From: Sipunculus nudus
Lineage: Eukaryota > Annelida > Sipuncula > Golfingiida > Sipunculidae
Direction: 5' to 3'
Length of the DNA: 64,000 nucleotides
Assembly (NCBI GenBank): GCA_026874595.1
Contig: CM049315.1
Span: 71,779,416 to 71,843,415 of the forward strand
The translations under genes were made by a program, and so were the position numbers. The notes below the pieces were generated by a model, which had not been told where the DNA came from, did no database searches, and saw only the letters and a program-made list of their open reading frames with translations. The stretch's first letter is position 1; each line of letters opens with the position of its first letter. Shown in pieces: positions 58,801 through 64,000 of this stretch.

Positions 58801-59425
58801 TATACTAAGTTTTCCATACAAGTAGTTGATCATAATAGTGTGACATATCAATGTGACTGGATCCTAAGGAGCTGCATGTCAGGGGGCATTACGCGAACTC
58901 CACAAGCAAGGAAGCCAAAGCCATAATTGTCTGACCTAGACTGAACCTACTGCATTCCTTAGATTAACATGCCCTATACACAGACCATATTACCCCACCT
59001 CCTCCCTCTCTCTTTCTTCCTAACTTCATTTATAAACTTGAGCCATTACAATGCTTAGGCTGTCTTCTAATGCCCTTATTCACTGAAGCCTTACTATATC
59101 CTGACAAATAGCATGTTGCCCTCCCCCCTTATTTCGTCTTCATTATCTACTTTATAATGACATTAATGACGCACACGAACATAATATTTTAATCACATTC
59201 ATATAGGCCTATTTCTAAATAACATTGAACTTGAGTAAAAAAACCAAAAATGGCAAAATTGAATATTAAAATAAAATGAATAAATAAAGTTTTAGGTCTA
59301 ATTTTGATGTACTGAACGTACTGCATGTATTACATTAAGGTGCAGTCACTTGTGAACGACAAATTTTAAACGATATGGTCCTTATTTAAAAATCAAATTT
59401 AACATGTATCAATTCTTCAATATCA
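58801..59425. other. Intergenic stretch
   Basis: No gene or repeat recognised. Confidence 0.4.

Positions 59426-59427
<2 letters not shown>

Positions 59428-59500
<73 letters not shown>
59428..59500. repeat. Compound (CA)n(TA)n microsatellite
   Basis: CA run at 59428-59460 followed by TA run to 59500. Confidence 0.95.
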
Positions 59501-59503
<3 letters not shown>

Positions 59504-59984
59504 TCCTTTATACAGGCCGCCACTGGGACTAAAAAATGTGATAAAAAAGGGGAAAAAGGGAGAGGCCTTATAATACAGCAGTGAGCATGCAGGGTTAGGA
59601 ATCAAATGGGGCCGGGAAATCTAGCCTTGATATAGGATATTGTTGCATTTAAGTGTGGCTGTACGCGGGAGTTGTATTGTATATATAGATACTTTTATAA
59701 ATATATTTGTAAAACAATCTTAAGATACCATTTGTAAAAATAAGAGTAAGCAGTTTTAAGTGAAAAAAAAAAATCGGACCAATGTAAAAAGAAAAATTTG
59801 GGGAAATGTGTTTGGAAACTGTTTCAATAATTTTATGTAAATTACAGTTAGTGATTTAAAGGGGTATGAATTAATTAATAAAATATAAATGATAAAAAAA
59901 TTATTATTTAACAAATCATAATTTTCACTGTGCATTTTACAAAAATAACAGAAAATACTTAAGGATGTGATTCATTGCTACTCA

Positions 59985-60505
59985 GCTCTCATTAAAGTGG
60001 TCAGCTAGATCCAGGGAAGTCAATAAAAAGTCGCGTTGGAACCTGAAATTAGGTCACTCCGAGCTATGGGACTGGTAAATACGCCCCCCCCCCCCCCGGC
60101 CGAATAATCGAAAATTTGATTCAAAACCTTGATAACTATTACATGAATTGCCCTGAATCTTGCCTTGAAGATGACCATGACAAGGTTTGTCAGTTCCCGA
60201 AAACTGGTGGCGCCACTTTTACGATTTTTTTACTGTTTTTGAGACCGTTAAATGACAGCAATTATGACTTTTTCTCAACTGTGGTTTCATCTAGTGTCCA
60301 AAAACCTGGTGTGTTTATTGATTATGACTGGTTTCTAGAGTTCCTGAAGACCGGTGCCACCACCTGTATTTTTTTCTTTTTTTTTATGATTTTTATTTTG
60401 AGACTACCACATTATATTGAAACTATCAGATTTGCAAATGTGATTTTATCTAGTGTCATGAAACCATGTGTTATTTGGGACCCAATAGAACAAGTGGATG
60501 CCCTA
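59985..60505 (+). mobile_element. Helitron-like family 1, decayed copy
   Basis: Contains GAACCTGAAATTAGGTCACT, AAAATTTGATTCAAAACC and the 12-bp motif as GGTGGCGCCACT at 60206, then a second unit with CGGTGCCACCACCTGTATTT near 60351. Both terminal sequences are lost or unrecognisable. The 130-codon open frame crossing it is repeat-derived. Confidence 0.55.
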
Positions 60506-61142
60506 TAGTAATCACCTTGTCCATCCGTCCGTCTGTCCATTTGTTCGTTTTTCTGTATGTCCGTTTAAATTTGTTTCGTGATGATAACTCAAGTTTTGAC
60601 ATGTCAATTTCAAACTTAGTAATATATGGCCCACCTCTATAGCAAGAACTCTGTTGATTTTTGGGTCACGAGGTCAAAGATTAAACACAAAGGACCCACC
60701 TATTTATAAAGATTTTGGGTGCATTTTAAGCAAAACATTTCACCCCAAACCTTCCATCTAGCAAATATAGGTGACGTGCAAATAGAAAATCAATCTGATT
60801 GATTTTGGGGTCATGAGATCAAAGGACTGAAATATTGGTTTCAAACTTGACTATTATGTGGCCCATCACTAAAGTAAGAACCCTTTTGATTTAGGGGTCA
60901 TGAGGCCAAAAGCCAAGGTCATAGAATCCGTGCCGTGGTTTCTTTGTTTAACATTCTTGTAACTCATCTGCATGAACTATACCGTGGTCCATTGTCCGTC
61001 GTTCGTCCGTCCCTCCGTAGATCTGGCACGTTTAGACCTAGGAATCCAAAATTCGGCATAATGTTAGATGTCCCCAAGATCTCCTACCAAGCCGAAAACT
61101 GTGTCTTTGCGACTTCATTCCTTTGAGAAATTAAGAAAAAAA
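60506..61142 (+). repeat. CCGTCC-rich repeat sequence, probably Helitron-like interior
   Basis: Two CATCCGTCCGTCTGTCC- and CGTTCGTCCGTCCCTCC-type stretches (60520, 60997) and repeated phrases such as GATTTTGGGGTCATGAGATC and GATTTAGGGGTCATGAGGCC. They resemble the lead-in of Helitron-like elements in this window, but ends were not found. Confidence 0.4.
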
Positions 61143-61560
61143 GGCCTAATATCAAAACCACTCATCTGTTTTTCCTCATATTTAACATGAATATTCCTCT
61201 ATATAGTTCCTGTGTACATGCAAGAAATTAAGTCTATTAAGTATATTTTTTTTTAAAGTTATGGGCCCAAAAATAATAGACTTTATAAAAAATCAGGAAA
61301 AATATTTACTCACTTAACATGAAAAATTTTGAAACTAGAGTCTATTTTCCCAAGTATATTACTATGTTTAATTAAGATTTAATTGTTTACCAAAAATTAG
61401 ATCTGAATTTTGTATTTTTTTTAAGTTATTAGCATAAAAATAAAATGAGTGACTTAAATTTTGCCCAACTTTGACCATGGCACTTTTTTCCTGTTAGTAC
61501 CATTGATTTAATTTTCACAGCATGTTAACATAAGTATTTAGTTTGTTTGAATCTGAAATT
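61143..61560 (+). repeat. Dispersed repeat, direct copy of 1-415
   Basis: Same order of phrases as at the window start: CTAATATCAAAACCACT, AAGTTATGGGCCCAAA, TTTACTCACTTAACA, TAAATTTTGCCCAACTTTGA and CATGGCAC, in the same orientation with moderate divergence. Confidence 0.75.
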
Positions 61561-62060
61561 TGAAAAAAGCTGATTTTTGTTTGAGGCTCTATTGTAGTCA
61601 TTTGCTTTGATAACAGATTAAAGATGCAGGGTCCCACTCCAGGTCACTGGAATTCAGCTATGCAAGGGTTTCTGATTTGTTACAGGCACTGGGGGAGATC
61701 CCCTGCTGTGACAGGTGTACTGTTATTTTCATATCACCACCCAAATCCCCCCCCCCCCCCCGTAAACCCAACCCACCAAGTGTTATGCAGTAATTGTTAT
61801 TGTTTTCACTGTATCTCCTAAATTGTAATGCTGTTTCCACTCCAATATACAAAAACTTTCCTTAAAAAGATGTATTCCAGAAGATGCCATGTTGTGTTTA
61901 TGTAGCATTTTTAAAGAAATCAATTTTCTTTTAAATGATTATAACAAATATAATTTAACCCATCAGTATGCTTAAATTTATAAAAATGAAGCACATTATG
62001 GATAAATAAAGACACAATCTAAAATTGTGAAATATAAATCAAGTATTTTTTTTTTATATA
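61561..62060. other. Intergenic stretch
   Basis: A C-tract of about 14 at 61748. Otherwise no feature recognised. Confidence 0.4.
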
Positions 62061-62062
62061 TT

Positions 62063-62111
62063 TATTGTATCCCCAGACAAAGTCGGGGGATACTATGTTT
62101 TCATACCGGTC

Positions 62112-62142
<31 letters not shown>

Positions 62143-63371
62143 ATATAAATCTTGTTGGCGTGATAACTCAAAAAATATTCCACGGATCTTTACCAAACTT
62201 TATATATGTATAGATATGGGTGAGAGGACGACACCTATTTAAAAAGAGGTCATGACCTTGACTAGGAGAGTGTCCTTGACCTTGAATATGTCTAATTTTG
62301 GGGAAAATCACACAAATTCTTAAATATCTCAAGAAATCTTGCATGGATTGATCCCAAAATCAAGTTGATGGAAGATCATGAATAGGGTTGTCATGTTCGA
62401 GAAACTGGTGGCGTCACCTATTATTCTTTACTTGTTGTCATGCCGTTTAATACCCCCAAAATTGGTACTTGACAGTACTGTGAGCATTATAAGTAAAAAA
62501 ATAATGGACAGATTTCTTTTATATTATGCATATACATAAATATGGGTTATGGGATGATGTTTATTTAAATTGGGGTCATGACCTTTCCTATGAGTGGCCT
62601 TGACCTTGAATATTGCCATATATGGTGAAAATCACACAAAATCATTAATATCTCAATAAGGGATGCATGGATTGGCCCAAAAATCAACTTGACCGAAGAT
62701 CAAGGATAGTAATGTCATGTACCGGAAACAGGTGGCGCCACCTATTATTCGTTTACTTGTTTTCGTGCCGTTTAATACTCTCATAATTGCCACTTAACAG
62801 TACTGTGGGCATTATAAGTCAAAAACTATCAGACAGATTTCTTTCATATTATGCATGTACATAGACATGGGTTATGGGATGATGTATATATAAATTGGGG
62901 TTATGACCTTTCCTATAAGAGTGGCCTTGACCTTGAATATTACCATATATGGTGAAAATTACACAAAATCCATTAATATCTCAATAATGGATGCATGGAT
63001 TGGTCCAAAAATCAACTTGATCGAAGGTCTTGGATAGTATTGTCATGTACCGGAAACAGGCGGCGCCACCTTTTATTCTTTTACTTGTTTTCGTGCCGTT
63101 TAATACCCCATCATTGCCACTTAACAGTACTGTGAGCATTACAAGTCAAAAACTAATGGACAAATTTCTTTCATATTATGCATATACAGAGACATGGGTT
63201 TGGGATGATGTATATTGAAATTTGGGTCATGACCTTTTCTATGAGAGTGACCTTTTCTATGAGTGTGGTCTGATATTAATTGTTGCTGAAGATGGGGGGC
63301 CTATTCATAAAGAGGGGGGGGGGGGATTGTCTGGGGATCCTATGACACCTGCGGTGCCAAGAAATATCTAG
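62063..63371 (+). mobile_element. Helitron-like family 2, complete copy
   Basis: Starts TATTGTATCCCCAGAC with a strong hairpin at 62067-62093 (GTATCCCC / GACAAAGTC / GGGGATAC), then a CCG run. Four tandem units of about 320-340 bp follow, with phrases TGGTGAAAATCACACAAA, ATCTCAATAAGGGATGCATG, ATTGCCACTTAACAGTACTG and the 12-bp motif at 62407 (one change), 62731 (perfect) and 63059 (one change). The end has GTCTGGGGATCC (63329), which is inverse to the start, and terminates AAATATCTAG (CTAG 63368-63371) before TT. A reverse copy lies at 33799-34982. Non-coding. Confidence 0.8.
62112..62142 (+). repeat. (CCG)n trinucleotide run
   Basis: About ten CCG/GCC triplets in the head of the Helitron-like element. 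The related copy at 2025 has only a short CCGCCGTTGCCGC, so the run has expanded here. The poly-alanine open frame is spurious. Confidence 0.95.
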
Positions 63372-64000
63372 TTGTTTTGCAGATTTAAAGATTTATTTTT
63401 GTGGTAAAAAATAAATAAACATTTGTATGCATGATGTGGTGTTAACTGACAAGATTGAGATTTATGAAAATGCAATTGAAAATTATGAATCAACTTTTAT
63501 ATTCAGTTATATATGTTATATTGGAAATGTATAGACATGTAAACTTATAATAAAAAAATTTGATGTGATAAAAAAATGAGGATCTAATACAAACATTTGT
63601 TCATTATTTTCCTGCCTCAGCAGAATTGGAGATCAGCCATTATTTACCCTGTATTTATGTTGTTAATTAGATATATTTCAACTGTATACATTTCATAAAA
63701 TAAAAAAATACATATATATTAAATAATATATATTATGCAAAAAAATAGATTCAATTAAACAAATGTGTACACTACTGAAATGGCAACAGTTAATCAAAAG
63801 TCCAACTTATGATCATGGTAATAGTACAGATCATTTGTTCACAAACTGCTCACGCTTCAGTTTCAACATTAGGAAACTCATGGTTAGGTCACATAATATT
63901 ATTTGCAACAATTTCTTGCTCATCAGTATTAACAAATCATATAAACCAACCATAGCCTATATTACCTCTTCCTCTTACACTTTATCTCCATTTGATATTA
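63372..64000. other. Intergenic AT-rich stretch to the window end
   Basis: No gene, RNA or repeat recognised. Confidence 0.4.

Noticed and set aside
60116-60508. 130-codon open frame
   Set aside because: Lies in a decayed Helitron-like repeat; the peptide follows phrases of the repeat unit, including GGTGGCGCCAC.
62027-62242. Open frame with a poly-alanine run
   Set aside because: The run is the (CCG)n tract in the head of a Helitron-like element.

Overview
The window looks like nuclear DNA of an animal, most likely a bivalve mollusc. It is AT-rich, has GT-AG introns, very low coding density, dozens of (AT)n tracts, and many copies of short Helitron/Helentron-like elements with internal tandem repeats of the kind known from bivalves as pearl/HINE elements. 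The species cannot be fixed from the sequence, and no bacterial, viral or organellar genes were seen.

Only two genes can be supported. (1) The last three coding exons of a plus-strand gene (6310-6502, 7977-8539, 9747-9929) give a 312-residue, low-complexity, probably disordered C-terminus; its start lies upstream, perhaps outside the window. (2) An uninterrupted minus-strand gene (17580-16174) encodes a 468-residue coiled-coil protein with a lysine/arginine-rich tail. The two genes converge. Minus-strand splice signals at about 18.0 kb and 28.8 kb may belong to untranslated 5' exons of gene 2. Two further promoter or first-exon candidates, near 49.2 and 58.4 kb, are weak. The family of neither protein is recognised.

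Most of the rest is mobile-element debris. Layout: 0-5.3 kb, compound Helitron-like repeats, a tRNA-derived SINE and a third Helitron-like family. 6.3-12.4 kb, gene 1 with a Helitron-like element filling one intron, a 22-bp minisatellite in the next, and TTAA-flanked MITEs at the 3' end. 14-16 kb, one MITE and one SINE. 16-29 kb, gene 2, AT microsatellites, fragments and a TTAA MITE. 29-36.7 kb, Helitron-like copies in reverse, a pogo-like MITE and a decayed pogo/Tigger-type transposase. 37.5-42.1 kb, a 4.6-kb fold-back element with 15-bp tandem repeats at its outer ends, itself hit by a solo LTR and a hairpin that carries a hammerhead-ribozyme-like core. 42.7-45 kb, a long-TIR element containing a second LTR copy. 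46.6-48.9 kb, the most complete Helitron-like element. 50.1-53.6 kb, a satellite of about 31 x 112 bp built from TGANNTCA palindromes. 53.7-55.6 kb, another long-TIR element. 60-63.4 kb, more Helitron-like repeats.

The most interesting items are the fold-back element, the palindrome-built 112-bp satellite, the hammerhead-like hairpin, the 12-bp palindrome GGTGGCGCCACC shared by two different repeat families, and a compensated hairpin at the 3' end of the Helitron-like elements. All calls come from reading the sequence; no database search or alignment software was run.
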